DNA of 64,000 nt from Nannocystis sp. (lineage in GTDB: Bacteria > Myxococcota_A > Polyangia > Nannocystales > Nannocystaceae), in the NCBI RefSeq assembly GCF_016714285.1, contig NZ_JADJNN010000042.1, positions 1 to 64,000 of the forward strand, given 5' to 3'. The position numbers and the translations under genes were made by a program. A model generated the notes under the pieces. The model was given only the letters and a program-made list of their open reading frames with translations, was not told where the DNA came from and ran no database searches. Shown one piece after another: positions 35,310 through 43,813 of the stretch (within the stretch, counting starts at the first letter, position 1; every line of letters begins with the position of its first letter).

Positions 35310-35423
35310 CCCAAAGGACAGATCGAAGCACATGCCATTGTCGACCGCGACGACCGCGGCGCCCCGCGCAGCTCGGGACATGACCCAAAGGACAGATCGA
35401 AGGACATGCCATTGTCGACCGCA
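35297..35423. repeat. 53-bp direct repeat at the hemA-hemC junction, period 74
   Basis: GCTCGGGACATGACCCAAAG, then GACAGATCGAAG(C/G)ACATGCC and ATTGTCGACCGC, occurs at 35297-35349 and again at 35371-35423 with one mismatch. The first copy contains the hemA stop. The second contains the true hemC start. The first therefore also holds a decoy hemC start, ATG at ~35332, which is out of frame by 74 bp. Each copy has two or three GGACA cores of the dispersed repeat. Confidence 0.95.
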
Positions 35424-36392
35424 GCCCCACGCCTGGACACCACGATCAAGATCGGCACCCGCGGATCCGAGCTGGCGCTGTGGCAGGCGCACCACGTGCG
35501 TGACGAGCTGCGCCGCCACTGGGGCGCGCGCCTGGTCGTCGAGCTGGTGCTGATCGCCACCGAGGGCGACCGCATCCTCGACCGACCGCTGAACCAGATC
35601 GGCGGCAAGGGGCTGTTCGTCAACGCGATCGAGGAGCAGCTGGTGGCCGGCGCGGTGGACCTCGCGGTCCACAGCATGAAGGACCTGCCGGGGCACCTCG
35701 CGCCCGGGCTCGCGGTGGTGTGCACGCCGCCGCGCGAGGACCCGCGCGACGCGCTGGTGCTGGGACCCGCGCTGCGGGCGACGCTCGGGAAGGGGGTGAC
35801 CCTGGCCGATCTTCCGCCAGGCGCGGTGCTCGGGACGACGAGCCTGCGGCGCACGGCGCTGGCCCGGCGGCAAAACCCCGGGCTGGTGGTGAAGTCGCTG
35901 CGCGGCAACGTGCCGACGCGGCTGCGCAAGCTGGCGGCCGGCGAGTACGACGCGATCCTGTTGGCCGCGGCGGGCCTGCTGCGCCTCGGCCTCGGCGACG
36001 AGATCGACGCGCGCCTCGACCCCGAGAGCTTCTGCCCGGCGGCGTGTCAGGGGATCCTCGCGCTCGAGTGTCGTGGCGACGACGCCAACATCCGTGCCCT
36101 CGTCGCCCCGCTCGGCGACGCCGACGCCTGGGTGATGGCGAGCGCCGAGCGGGCCTTCCTCGCCCGCCTCGACGGCGGCTGTCAGGTGCCGATGGGCTGC
36201 CACGCGAGCTTGCAGGCCGACGATCGCCTGCACCTGCGCGGGGTGGTGGCCGACCCCGCGGGTCGGCCCGTGTTCACGGCGACCCGCGAGGGCCCGCGCG
36301 CCGAGGCGGCCGAGCTCGGCCGCGGGCTGGCGGAGCTGCTGCTGCAGCTCGGGGCCGACGAGGTGCTCGCCGCTCACCGTACGCGCGAGTGA
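35406..36392 (+). CDS. hemC: Hydroxymethylbilane synthase (porphobilinogen deaminase)
   Basis: 328 residues from ATG 35406 with GAAGGA just upstream. It condenses four porphobilinogens. Motifs: IKIGTRGSELALWQAHHVRD, ATEGDRILDRPLNQIGGKGL, DLAVHSMKDLPGHLAPGLAV with the catalytic Asp region, GTTSLRRTALARRQNPGLVV, SLRGNVPTRLRKLAAGEYDA, and the dipyrromethane-cofactor Cys in LDGGCQVPMGCHA. It follows hemA by 96 bp containing the junction duplication. Haem genes after hemC are not in this window; three palindromes follow the stop. Confidence 0.97.
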   Translation: MPLSTAAPRLDTTIKIGTRGSELALWQAHHVRDELRRHWGARLVVELVLIATEGDRILDRPLNQIGGKGLFVNAIEEQLVAGAVDLAVHSMKDLPGHLAPGLAVVCTPPREDPRDALVLGPALRATLGKGVTLADLPPGAVLGTTSLRRTALARRQNPGLVVKSLRGNVPTRLRKLAAGEYDAILLAAAGLLRLGLGDEIDARLDPESFCPAACQGILALECRGDDANIRALVAPLGDADAWVMASAERAFLARLDGGCQVPMGCHASLQADDRLHLRGVVADPAGRPVFTATREGPRAEAAELGRGLAELLLQLGADEVLAAHRTRE

Positions 36393-36403
36393 TTGCGACG
36401 CCG

Positions 36404-36460
36404 GCATGTCCGCGAGGACAACCTGTCCTTGGGGACAGTTCGGCATGTCCGCGAGGACAG
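36404..36460. repeat. Three palindromes between convergent hemC and the following gene
   Basis: ATGTCCGCGAGGACA (~36404), CCTGTCCTTGGGGACAG (~36423) and CATGTCCGCGAGGACAG (~36443) fill the 73 bp between the hemC stop and the convergent gene ending at 36466. First and third are the same sequence over 20 bp (GGCATGTCCGCGAGGACA). No T-tract follows. Confidence 0.9.
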
Positions 36461-36465
36461 CCCAA

Positions 36466-38376
36466 TCAGGGCTTGGGGGGCGCCGCTGCGGGCTCGCTCG
36501 CGGGCGGGGCGGGCTCGGTCGGCTGCGGGCTCATCAGCCTGCGCTTCGGCCTGGTCAGCGGGCTCAACGGCTCCGCTGCGGAGGGCTCGGGCGCCAGGGT
36601 CGTCTCGGCCTCCACCGGCGCGATCACGGACGCATCCGGCTCTGGCTCTGACTCTGACTCGGCCTCGGGCAGCGGTGGCGGGCGCACCGGGGCGACGTAG
36701 GGTGGCGGCACGACGGGGAAGGTCTTGCTGGCGGCGCCGAGGACTTGCTCGAGGATCAGCGGCTCGCCGCTGCTGCGACGCGCGCGCAGGACGACCACGC
36801 TGCGCTGATCTTCCTGCAACTTCGGCAGCGCGGAGACGCGGTTGCGGATCCCCGGGCGCAGGCGGACCTTGGCGGTGATCGTACGCTCGCCCTCGGCGGT
36901 CTGGGTGAACACCAGCAGCTCGGGTTCCTTCAGGTCGGCCGCGACGGCGAGGTCGAGGGTGCCGGCGGCGGCGTCGTAGACGAGCTCGGGCCAGCTCGGC
37001 CACATCCAGTCGATCAGCGAGCGGGTCGCCGCGACGGCGCGCGGGGCCAGCTGCGAGAACTGCTCGCGGTACACGGCCTCGTCGATGAAGGCGCGCACGC
37101 GGCCGAGCTCGTCGGTGTCGAAGGCGGCGAGCGGGCGACCGGTGACGGTCTTGATGTAGCCGCGAGTCGCCGGCCACGGGCTGAGCGTGGCGCCCGTGAT
37201 CTCGAGCGGGTCGAGGTCGGCCTCGGCGAGCAGCAGCGCGGCGGCCTCGGCGGGGCTCTGCTCGGGTTCGAGGAAGCGGGGCGCGGGGACGCTGTGCTCG
37301 GACAGGAAGCGGCGCCCGGTGAACACGGCGAGGCCCTCGTAGGTGGCGTCGCCCAGGAAGTGTTGGCGCAGGCCGCTCGCGAGGGCGACGCCGCGGCCCT
37401 CGGCGATCGCCTCGGCCGCCTGCCGGCCGGGCAGGGCGTGGCGGCCGAAGGACAGGCGGGCGAGCTCGGTGAACAGCAGGCCGCGGTCGCCGGGGACGTC
37501 GCTGAGGGGGGTGAAGAAGGCGGTGACGTCGCCGCGGGCGTGGGCCGGGACGGACATGTCCTGAAGGACATGTAGCAGCGCGCCGAGGCCGATCAGCGCC
37601 ATCGCCAGGTGGTGGTCGCGGGCGCGCGGGTCAGGGTGGGTGGAGGCCAGCTCGAGGTGAGCGAAGGTCCGCGGCGGGGCGAGCGGGTCGGCGCCGTCGT
37701 CGAGCCACGCGATCGCCGAGGGGCCGGTGCCGGCGAAGCTGCTGCCGGTGATGTAGCCGGCCAGCGGGGCGCCGTTGTGGCGAAACTGGCGCGAGCGCAG
37801 GAGCAGCGGGTGCAGCTGCGGATCGGCGAAGCGCGGGCTCTGCGGATCGTCGCGGTCGACGAAGTGGTGCACGGCCCGCGCCGAGGGCACCAGCTCGGCG
37901 ATCACGCCGAACTGCAGCCAGTGCAGCGCCGGCATCTCCCACAGGTCGCCGTCGACGCAGAACAGCTGGGTGGCCGGCGGCGCCTTCGGGCCCGGGCAGG
38001 CCCCCGGACCGCCGAGCGGCAGCACGCCGGCGCCGCTCGGGGCCTGCTTGAGCGCGGCGCCGAGGAAGCGCCGCTCGCCCGGGGACAGCCGCGCTGGGTC
38101 GACCCGCAGCGGCGAGAACAGGCCGCGCTGCAGCTCGCTGCCGGCCATCCAGCGCAGGTGCAGCGCGCTCTCGAGGACGGCGCGGTCGACCATGCCGATG
38201 TGGGTGGTCGCGGGGTCCCAGGCCACCGCGGTGCGCGGGGCGACGAGGCCGAGGCCGAGGCCGAGCGCGAGCGCGAGGCGGGCGCGCAGGGGGCTGGCCG
38301 AAGGGACAGGTCGGCTGGCCGAAGGGACAGGTGGCGGCAAAGGAGCGGGGCTGGCCGGAGGGACAGGTCGCGTCAC
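36466..38376 (-). CDS. Secreted phospholipase C/S1-P1-nuclease-like protein, uncertain
   Basis: 636 residues from GTG 38376, overlapping the upstream gene's stop (GTGA). The N-terminus before the hydrophobic signal segment (ARLALALGLGLGLVAPRTAVA) is built of Pro-Val-Pro-Ser-Ala-Ser repeats encoded by the dispersed repeat, so the start could be further in. The mature protein begins WDPATTHIGMVDRAVLE and contains LHVLQDMSVPAHARGDVTAF. A His/Asp/Trp pattern like this is seen in bacterial zinc-dependent phospholipase C and S1/P1 nuclease folds. The tail is Pro/Ala/Glu-rich. Substrate unknown. A perfect ACATGTCC...GGACATGT palindrome lies inside the gene at ~37553-37573. Confidence 0.65.
   Translation of the reverse strand: MTRPVPPASPAPLPPPVPSASRPVPSASPLRARLALALGLGLGLVAPRTAVAWDPATTHIGMVDRAVLESALHLRWMAGSELQRGLFSPLRVDPARLSPGERRFLGAALKQAPSGAGVLPLGGPGACPGPKAPPATQLFCVDGDLWEMPALHWLQFGVIAELVPSARAVHHFVDRDDPQSPRFADPQLHPLLLRSRQFRHNGAPLAGYITGSSFAGTGPSAIAWLDDGADPLAPPRTFAHLELASTHPDPRARDHHLAMALIGLGALLHVLQDMSVPAHARGDVTAFFTPLSDVPGDRGLLFTELARLSFGRHALPGRQAAEAIAEGRGVALASGLRQHFLGDATYEGLAVFTGRRFLSEHSVPAPRFLEPEQSPAEAAALLLAEADLDPLEITGATLSPWPATRGYIKTVTGRPLAAFDTDELGRVRAFIDEAVYREQFSQLAPRAVAATRSLIDWMWPSWPELVYDAAAGTLDLAVAADLKEPELLVFTQTAEGERTITAKVRLRPGIRNRVSALPKLQEDQRSVVVLRARRSSGEPLILEQVLGAASKTFPVVPPPYVAPVRPPPLPEAESESEPEPDASVIAPVEAETTLAPEPSAAEPLSPLTRPKRRLMSPQPTEPAPPASEPAAAPPKP
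38296..38372. repeat. Three repeat units inside the N-terminal coding region of the preceding gene
   Basis: GGCTGGCCGAAGGGACAGG occurs at ~38296 and ~38313, and GGCTGGCCGGAGGGACAGG at ~38350. These are the same units as in the array at 13,432. Read on the minus strand they encode the Pro-Val-Pro-Ser-Ala-Ser repeats of the protein starting at 38376. The copies lie between the probable original signal peptide and the current start codon. Confidence 0.85.
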
Positions 38377-39653
38377 GGGGCGCCTCGCTTGGCAGGTTTG
38401 GCCGCAGGCGGGCCGCTGGCGGGGGAGGTGGGGGCCGCGGCCGAGCCCGAGCCAGAGCCATTCGAGCCCGAGCCAATCGAGCCCGAGCCACGACCGTTCA
38501 TGGGCGGCGCCGCGGGGGTGCCGATCTGGGGCGCGAGCGCCTCGCCGGGCTTGGCCGGCGCGGGCTTGGGGGCGGGCTTGGGGGCGGTGATGTTGCGCAG
38601 GCGCTCGAGGTTGCGGTGGAGGGTCTTGGCGAGGATGATCGCGGTCTCGAGGTCGACGCACTGCTGGTCGCCGCAGCTGAGCAGGACGCCGATCTTCGCC
38701 TCGCGGTCGACGAAGGCGACGGCGTGCACGCCCTCGGCGGAGAGCAGCCAGGTCTCCGGCGTGATCTCGGCGCTCGGCTTGACGCCGCCCATGGTCTCCT
38801 GGATCGTGCTGATGACCGGCTCGAGGCCGCCAGGTGGGTCTCGCCACACGCGGTAGGCGATGTCCCACGGCTCCTCGCGGCCCTCGGCGCGCAGGTGGAC
38901 GCCGTGATAGAAATCGGTGCGGGCGAGGTCTGGCAGGTCCTCCTGCAAGAAGGCGTCGGCGTAGTGGGTGCGCGTGCGGACCTCGTCGGGCGTGAGCACG
39001 GCCGAGGCGTCGAGCCACTCGGGCTCACGCGGTGCGCTCGGGACCGCGGTGCTCGGGCCCTCCGGCGTCGGACCGCCGGCGCCACCTTGCTGACGGAACA
39101 GGTCGAGGTTGGCGAGCTCCTCCTCCCACTGCATCGTCTTGCGCAGCACCTTCGGGCTGGCGAGGAACAGCAGGTGCTCGGCGTGCGAGTCGTTCTCTCG
39201 CCACTTGCGCAGCTCGACCTTGTTGTGGCGCACGCTGAAGTCGGGCCGCGTGCCACCCTCGAGCCGGGCGTCCGAGCGGTAGCCGAGGTAGCCGCGCTTG
39301 TAGACGACGAGGTGGAAGGACACGAGGCGCAGCGCCGAGGCGCGGACGGCCAGCTTGGCGGGGAGGATCCGGTAGCGGCCGGCGGCGTCCGTGCTGGTGA
39401 CGTACGTTTCCGAGCCGTGGGGGCCGATGAAGCCGTCGCCGCGGTCGTAGGCCCACACGCCGACCACCACGGCCTCGGCCACGGGCTCTCCGGTGGACAC
39501 GTCGACGACCTGGCCGTCGAAGGGGCCGATCAGGTTGGCGTCGGTCACCTGGTCGCGGGCGCCGACGAAGGTGGCAGGCCGCACCAGCGGGGCGCAGCCG
39601 ACCAGCAGAAGCAGGGCCAGGGCGAGGCGGGCGTGTGCGGGAGGGGCGCTCAA
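38373..39653 (-). CDS. Lipoprotein with carboxypeptidase-regulatory-like domain
   Basis: 426 residues if started at TTG 39653. No ATG or GTG is available between it and the signal peptide (LALALLLLVGC, lipobox VGC). The first mature domain begins LIGPFDGQVVDVSTGEPVAE and contains TDAAGRYRILPA, a typical beta-sandwich of the carboxypeptidase-regulatory type. The remainder (FLASPKVLRKTMQWEEELAN, ISTIQETMGGVKPSAEITPE) is unfamiliar. The C-terminus is Gly/Ser/Pro/Ala-rich. Its stop overlaps the GTG of the next gene, so the two products are probably made together. Confidence 0.7.
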   Translation of the reverse strand: MSAPPAHARLALALLLLVGCAPLVRPATFVGARDQVTDANLIGPFDGQVVDVSTGEPVAEAVVVGVWAYDRGDGFIGPHGSETYVTSTDAAGRYRILPAKLAVRASALRLVSFHLVVYKRGYLGYRSDARLEGGTRPDFSVRHNKVELRKWRENDSHAEHLLFLASPKVLRKTMQWEEELANLDLFRQQGGAGGPTPEGPSTAVPSAPREPEWLDASAVLTPDEVRTRTHYADAFLQEDLPDLARTDFYHGVHLRAEGREEPWDIAYRVWRDPPGGLEPVISTIQETMGGVKPSAEITPETWLLSAEGVHAVAFVDREAKIGVLLSCGDQQCVDLETAIILAKTLHRNLERLRNITAPKPAPKPAPAKPGEALAPQIGTPAAPPMNGRGSGSIGSGSNGSGSGSAAAPTSPASGPPAAKPAKRGAP

Positions 39654-39772
39654 TTGACGTCGCGCAGCGCGGCCGATAGGCTTCGGAGGCCGGTGCGAGC
39701 GCGGGTCTATCCCACGCGCTGCAACGTGGCAAGCCTTTCTCCGAGGATCTGCAGGGACGCCCAGGCTAGCTG

Positions 39773-40927
39773 ATGTCGGAATGGATCCCCTGTCCCGCGT
39801 GTGGCAGTGAGAGCGGCCCGGAGGCTTCGGCCTGCGTTGTCTGTGGCTATCGCCTCGACGACCCGAAACGCGATCCGGGCCCTGGCAAGTGCGCCCGCTG
39901 CGGCTCGGCCCTCGGTGAGGCCTTCGAGTTCTGCCAGATCTGCGGCCTCGGCGTGCACTCGCGGCTGCCACGGCCGCAGACCGAGAGCCTGCGCCTGGTC
40001 CCGCCGCGCCCGCGGGGCAAGGCCAAGAAGACGCCGACGGTCCCGCCGCCGCCGAGCCCCGAGGTGGTTGGTTTCAGTCCTGGCTTGCGCCCTGGGTCGA
40101 GCGCCGAGGATGGGGCGAGTGCTGCGAGTGCTGCGAGCGCTGGCGCTGCGCCGGGCGCCCCGCTGTCGCGCGAGTGGTCGCCGCCGGTCGCACCGCTGCC
40201 GGCGCTGGTCAGCGTGGCGCCGGGGGTGGTCGGTGCGAGCCCGATGCCGCGGCGCGCACCGGGGGCCAACAAGCTGCGGCTGGTGGTCGTGCAGCGCGAC
40301 GGCTCGGAGGGCGAGGTCATCCCGCTGGGCGACACGCCGCTGTTCATCGGCCGCTGGCAGGGCGACCTGCGCTTCCCGGCCGATGAGTTCCTCGGGCCGA
40401 GCCACGCGCGCGTCGATCCGCAGGCGAAGGGCGTGCTGGTCGCGGACCTCGGGACGCGCAACGGCGTGTTTGTCCGGATCTCGCGACCCGAGCCGGTCTT
40501 CCCGGGCGATCTGTTCCTGCTCGGGCACCAGCTGCTGCGGCTCGAGAACATCCCCGAGGCGGGGCGCGAAGGGGCGCCCGCGGCCGACGGCGTCCGCGGC
40601 TTCGGCACCCCGCTGCAGCCGGCCTGGGGCCGCCTGGTGCTGCTCGGGCCCGGCGGCGTCGAGGCCGAGAGCCACTACCTGCGCCACCCGCAGGTGGTGT
40701 TCGGGCGCGAGCTCGGCGACATCGTGTTCCCGGCGGACCCCTTCGTCAGCTGGCAGCACGCGCAGATCACGATGGAGGCGAGTGGGCCCGATACGCCCGT
40801 GAGCGTGACCCTCACCGACCTGCGCTCGGCCAACGGCACCTACCTCCGCGCCCGCGGTGATGTCATCCTCGACCCCGGCGACATGTTCCGCGTCGGCGAC
40901 CAGATCTTTCGCGTGAGGATGCACTGA
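39773..40927 (+). CDS. Protein with two zinc ribbons and two FHA domains
   Basis: 384 residues from ATG 39773. Two CxxC pairs at each of two N-terminal zinc ribbons (CPACGSESGPEASACVVCG and CARCGSALGEAFEFCQICG). Then a Pro/Ala linker, an FHA domain at ~165-265 (TPLFIGRWQGDLRFPADEFL, GPSHARVD, DLGTRNGVFV) and a second at ~285-380 (VVFGRELGDIVFPADPFVSW, QHAQI, DLRSANGTYL). Both FHA domains keep the Gly-Arg, Ser-His and Asn-Gly positions used for phosphothreonine binding. It lies 2 bp before the PP2C phosphatase gene. Phospho-signal readout with a Hanks-type kinase such as the one at 27,329 is inference. Confidence 0.9.
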   Translation: MSEWIPCPACGSESGPEASACVVCGYRLDDPKRDPGPGKCARCGSALGEAFEFCQICGLGVHSRLPRPQTESLRLVPPRPRGKAKKTPTVPPPPSPEVVGFSPGLRPGSSAEDGASAASAASAGAAPGAPLSREWSPPVAPLPALVSVAPGVVGASPMPRRAPGANKLRLVVVQRDGSEGEVIPLGDTPLFIGRWQGDLRFPADEFLGPSHARVDPQAKGVLVADLGTRNGVFVRISRPEPVFPGDLFLLGHQLLRLENIPEAGREGAPAADGVRGFGTPLQPAWGRLVLLGPGGVEAESHYLRHPQVVFGRELGDIVFPADPFVSWQHAQITMEASGPDTPVSVTLTDLRSANGTYLRARGDVILDPGDMFRVGDQIFRVRMH

Positions 40928-40929
40928 CC

Positions 40930-41784
40930 GTGGCTCAGGTCGAGGTGTTCGCGCGGACCGAGGTTGGTTGCGTGCGCAAGCGTAACGAGGACCACTTCGT
41001 GGTCGCCAACCTCGCGAGCCGCGAGCAAGGCCTGAAGCCCGGCGCCCGCGTCCAGCCGCTGGGCATGGGCGGCACCTTGATCGCCGTGTGCGACGGCATG
41101 GGCGGGGCGGCGGCCGGGGACCTCGCCTCGAGCATCGCCGGCGACACGCTGGTCGAGCTGCTGCAGGCCCGCAGCCCCTTCGCCGACATGGAGGCCGCGC
41201 AGAAGGCGATGCTCGCGGCCGTCACCGCGGTCAACAACGCGATCCGCGGGGCGGCGGCCGGCGACCCGACCCGCCACGGCATGGGCACCACCATGACCGC
41301 CGTGCTCGCGCTCGGCGGCGAGCTGCTCATCGGTCACGTCGGCGACTCGCGGGCCTATCTTCGCCGCGGGCGCGCGCTGACCCAGCTGACCACCGATCAC
41401 AGCATCGTCGGCCAGCTGATCGCGGCCGGTCGCCTGCAGCCGGAGCAGGCCCGCAGCTACGAGCACCGCAACGTGCTGCTGCAGGCGCTGGGGGTCCAGC
41501 CGCGGGTCGGGCCGGAGCTCATCCAGGCCCAGCTGCGCGCCGGCGACGTGCTGCTGCTGTGCAGCGACGGGCTCACCGGGCCGCTCACCGACGAGGCGAT
41601 CCTGGCGCTGATGCTGCGCTACCAGGATCCGCTGCGCTGCTGCCGGGCGCTCACCGAAGCCGCCTGCGCCGCGGGCGGCCCCGACAACGTCACCGTGGCG
41701 ATCGCCCGCTTCTCCGGCGACGGCCTCGAGCTGCCGCAGGGGCGCGAAGAGGTCGCGCTGCAGCGGGTCCAGCACGCGATATGA
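40930..41784 (+). CDS. PP2C-family Ser/Thr protein phosphatase
   Basis: 284 residues from GTG 40930. Metal-dependent phosphatase of the Stp1/PrpC type: GCVRKRNEDHFVV with the Arg-Asn-Glu-Asp metal site, VCDGMGGAAAGDLAS, GMGTTMTAVLA, HVGDSRAYLRRGRALTQLTT, LCSDGLTG, and GGPDNVTVAIARF. All the usual metal-binding Asp residues are present, so it should be active. Its stop overlaps the ATG of the epimerase (ATGA at 41781). The FHA-phosphatase order is typical of bacterial phospho-signalling operons. Confidence 0.95.
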   Translation: MAQVEVFARTEVGCVRKRNEDHFVVANLASREQGLKPGARVQPLGMGGTLIAVCDGMGGAAAGDLASSIAGDTLVELLQARSPFADMEAAQKAMLAAVTAVNNAIRGAAAGDPTRHGMGTTMTAVLALGGELLIGHVGDSRAYLRRGRALTQLTTDHSIVGQLIAAGRLQPEQARSYEHRNVLLQALGVQPRVGPELIQAQLRAGDVLLLCSDGLTGPLTDEAILALMLRYQDPLRCCRALTEAACAAGGPDNVTVAIARFSGDGLELPQGREEVALQRVQHAI

Positions 41785-42737
41785 ACGGCATGGGCGACGG
41801 ATCGCGGGTCGTGCTCGTGACCGGGGGCGCCGGCTTCATCGGCTCGCACGTGGTCGACCTGCTGCTGGCCCGCGGCTGCCGGGTGATCGTCGTCGATGAC
41901 CTCAGCCACGGCCGGCGCGAGAACCTGGTGGCGCACCAGGACGACCCGCGCCTGCAGCTGGTGGTGGTCGACCTGCGCGACGACTTCGCGGCCGCGCTCG
42001 CCGGTCTGCCGCGGCCCGACGCGGTGCTGCACCTCGCGGCCCAGGTGTCGGTGCCACGCTCGCTGCGGGATCCGGTGGTCGACCTCGACATCAACCTCCG
42101 CGCCACCGTCCGCCTGCTGCAGTGGGCGGCGGCCGCCGGGGTCCGGCGCCTGGTGCTGGCCTCGTCGGCGGCGGTCTACGGCGACCCGGCGCGCATGCCT
42201 GTCTCCGAGGACATGTGCGATCGGCCAGCCGCGCCCTACGGCGCGAGCAAGCGGGCGGCCGAGCTCTACCTGGCCTGCCTCGGCCCGGCGCTCGGGGTCG
42301 AGACGGTCGCGCTGCGCCTGTTCAACGTCTACGGGCCGCGCCAGGACCCGGGCAGCCCGTACAGCGGGGTGGTCTCGCTGTTCATGGCCCGGGCCCTCGG
42401 CGGCGAGCCGCTGACGGTGCAGGGCGACGGCGCGCAGACGCGGGACTTCGTGTACGTCGGCGACGTCGCCCGCGCCTTCGCGGCGGCGATGGACACGCCC
42501 GGGGTCGACGGTCTCATCGCCAACATCGGCAGCGAGCGGGCCACGACGATCGCGGAGCTGGCCGCGGCGATCGTCGCGGCGACCGGCGGCCGGAGCCCGA
42601 TCGTTCACGCGCCGGCGCGCGCGGGGGACATCGTCCGCTCGCTCGCCGATGCGTCGCGGGCCCGCGTGGCGCTGGGCTGGCATGCGGAGCTGTCGCTCGC
42701 CGAGGGGCTCGCGCGCACGCTCGCGTGGCTGGGCTAG
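41781..42737 (+). CDS. NAD-dependent nucleotide-sugar epimerase (GalE-like SDR)
   Basis: 318 residues. Extended SDR: VLVTGGAGFIGSHVVDLLLA, a VVDDLSHGRRENLV adenine loop, HLAAQVSVPRSLRDPVVD, catalytic Ser in ASSAAVYGD and YxxxK in PYGASKRAAELYL, then RLFNVYGPRQDP. Probably interconverts UDP-glucose/UDP-galactose or a related sugar; specificity is not decided by sequence. It is translationally coupled to the PP2C gene. One degenerate palindrome (TGTCTCCGAGGACA) lies inside the coding region near 42,209. Confidence 0.9.
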   Translation: MNGMGDGSRVVLVTGGAGFIGSHVVDLLLARGCRVIVVDDLSHGRRENLVAHQDDPRLQLVVVDLRDDFAAALAGLPRPDAVLHLAAQVSVPRSLRDPVVDLDINLRATVRLLQWAAAAGVRRLVLASSAAVYGDPARMPVSEDMCDRPAAPYGASKRAAELYLACLGPALGVETVALRLFNVYGPRQDPGSPYSGVVSLFMARALGGEPLTVQGDGAQTRDFVYVGDVARAFAAAMDTPGVDGLIANIGSERATTIAELAAAIVAATGGRSPIVHAPARAGDIVRSLADASRARVALGWHAELSLAEGLARTLAWLG

Positions 42738-42796
42738 GCCTCGCGCGCTCGTGGGGGTCTGCTCAGGGTCCCGACCGAGCCCCGAGCAGGTCCCGA

Positions 42797-43813
42797 TCAG
42801 GTGACCGATCGACCGAGCCGCGCGCAGTGGCCGAGGTGGGCCTTGAGGTACTTGCTCGGCAGCTCGCGCGCCAGCTGGCCCGAGAGGCCAGCCGAGACGC
42901 TGACCAGGCGATCGAGGTCGACGCCGGTCTGCACGCCCATGCCGTGCAGCATGTACACGACGTCCTCGGTGGCGACGTTGCCCGACGCGCCCGGCGCGTA
43001 GGGACAGCCGCCGAGGCCGCCGACGGCGGAGTCGACGGTGCGCACGCCGAGCTGCAGGGCGACCGTGATGTTGGCGAGCGCGGTGCCGCGGGTGTCGTGG
43101 AAGTGGACCGCGAGCTGCTCCAGGCCGATGCCGGCGGCCAGCAGGCCATCGAGGATGTACTCGACCTGGCGCGGCGTGCCGACGCCGATGGTATCGCCGA
43201 GGCTGATCTCGTAGACGCCCATCTCGAGCAGGCCGCTGGCGACCCGGACCACGCTGTCGAGCGAGATGCTGCCCTCGTACGGGCAGCCGTAGACGGTGCT
43301 CACGTAGCCGCGCACGCTCATGCCGCGCGCGCGGGCCTCGTGGACGACCTCGCGGTAGGTGGCCAGCGCCTCCTCGGTGCTCTTGTTGATGTTCTTGCGG
43401 TTGTGCGTCTGCGAGGCGGCCATGAACACCGCGATCTCCTGCATGCCGGCGCGGGTGGCCGAGTCGAGGCCGCGGAGGTTCGGGACCAGGGCGCTGTAGC
43501 TGACGCCGGGCTTGCGGCGCACGCGGGCGGCGACCTCCATGTGGTCGGCGAGCGCGGGGATCCAGCGCGGGTTGACGAAGCTGGTCAGCTCGATGCGCTT
43601 GATGCCGGCGTCGACCAGGCCCTCGATGAGCTCGACCTTCTTCTCGACCGGGAGGATGGTCGACTCGTTCTGCAGGCCGTCGCGCGGGCCGACCTCGAAG
43701 ATCGAGACCTCCGCCGGCAGCGCGGCGAACAGCCCCGGTGCGCGGGCCGGCGCGGCACCCGGCGTGCAGCCCGGCGTGCAGGGAGTCGGCTCGGTGGGGG
43801 TCGCGTCAGTCAC
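42797..43813 (-). CDS. Hydroxymethylglutaryl-CoA lyase
   Basis: 338 residues. TIM-barrel lyase that cleaves HMG-CoA to acetoacetate and acetyl-CoA in leucine degradation. Motifs: EVGPRDGLQNESTILPVEKK, IELTSFVNPRWIPALADHME, GDTIGVGTPRQ, AVHFHDTRGTALANI and the catalytic-Cys signature GLGGCPYAPGASGNVATEDV. The N-terminal ~28 residues are Pro/Thr/Ala/Cys-rich and not conserved, so a later start is possible. It overlaps the flavin reductase-like gene by 8 bp, implying an operon. Confidence 0.95.
   Translation of the reverse strand: MTDATPTEPTPCTPGCTPGAAPARAPGLFAALPAEVSIFEVGPRDGLQNESTILPVEKKVELIEGLVDAGIKRIELTSFVNPRWIPALADHMEVAARVRRKPGVSYSALVPNLRGLDSATRAGMQEIAVFMAASQTHNRKNINKSTEEALATYREVVHEARARGMSVRGYVSTVYGCPYEGSISLDSVVRVASGLLEMGVYEISLGDTIGVGTPRQVEYILDGLLAAGIGLEQLAVHFHDTRGTALANITVALQLGVRTVDSAVGGLGGCPYAPGASGNVATEDVVYMLHGMGVQTGVDLDRLVSVSAGLSGQLARELPSKYLKAHLGHCARLGRSVT

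Noticed and set aside
35332..35553. Small frame starting at the first hemC-like ATG
   Set aside because: It is the duplicated copy of the hemC start, out of frame with the enzyme, and has no conserved product.
38377..39018. N-terminal extension of the gene ending at 36,466
   Set aside because: It overlaps the lipoprotein gene in another frame, is Arg/Pro-rich, and the GTG at 38,376 coupled to that gene's stop is a better start.
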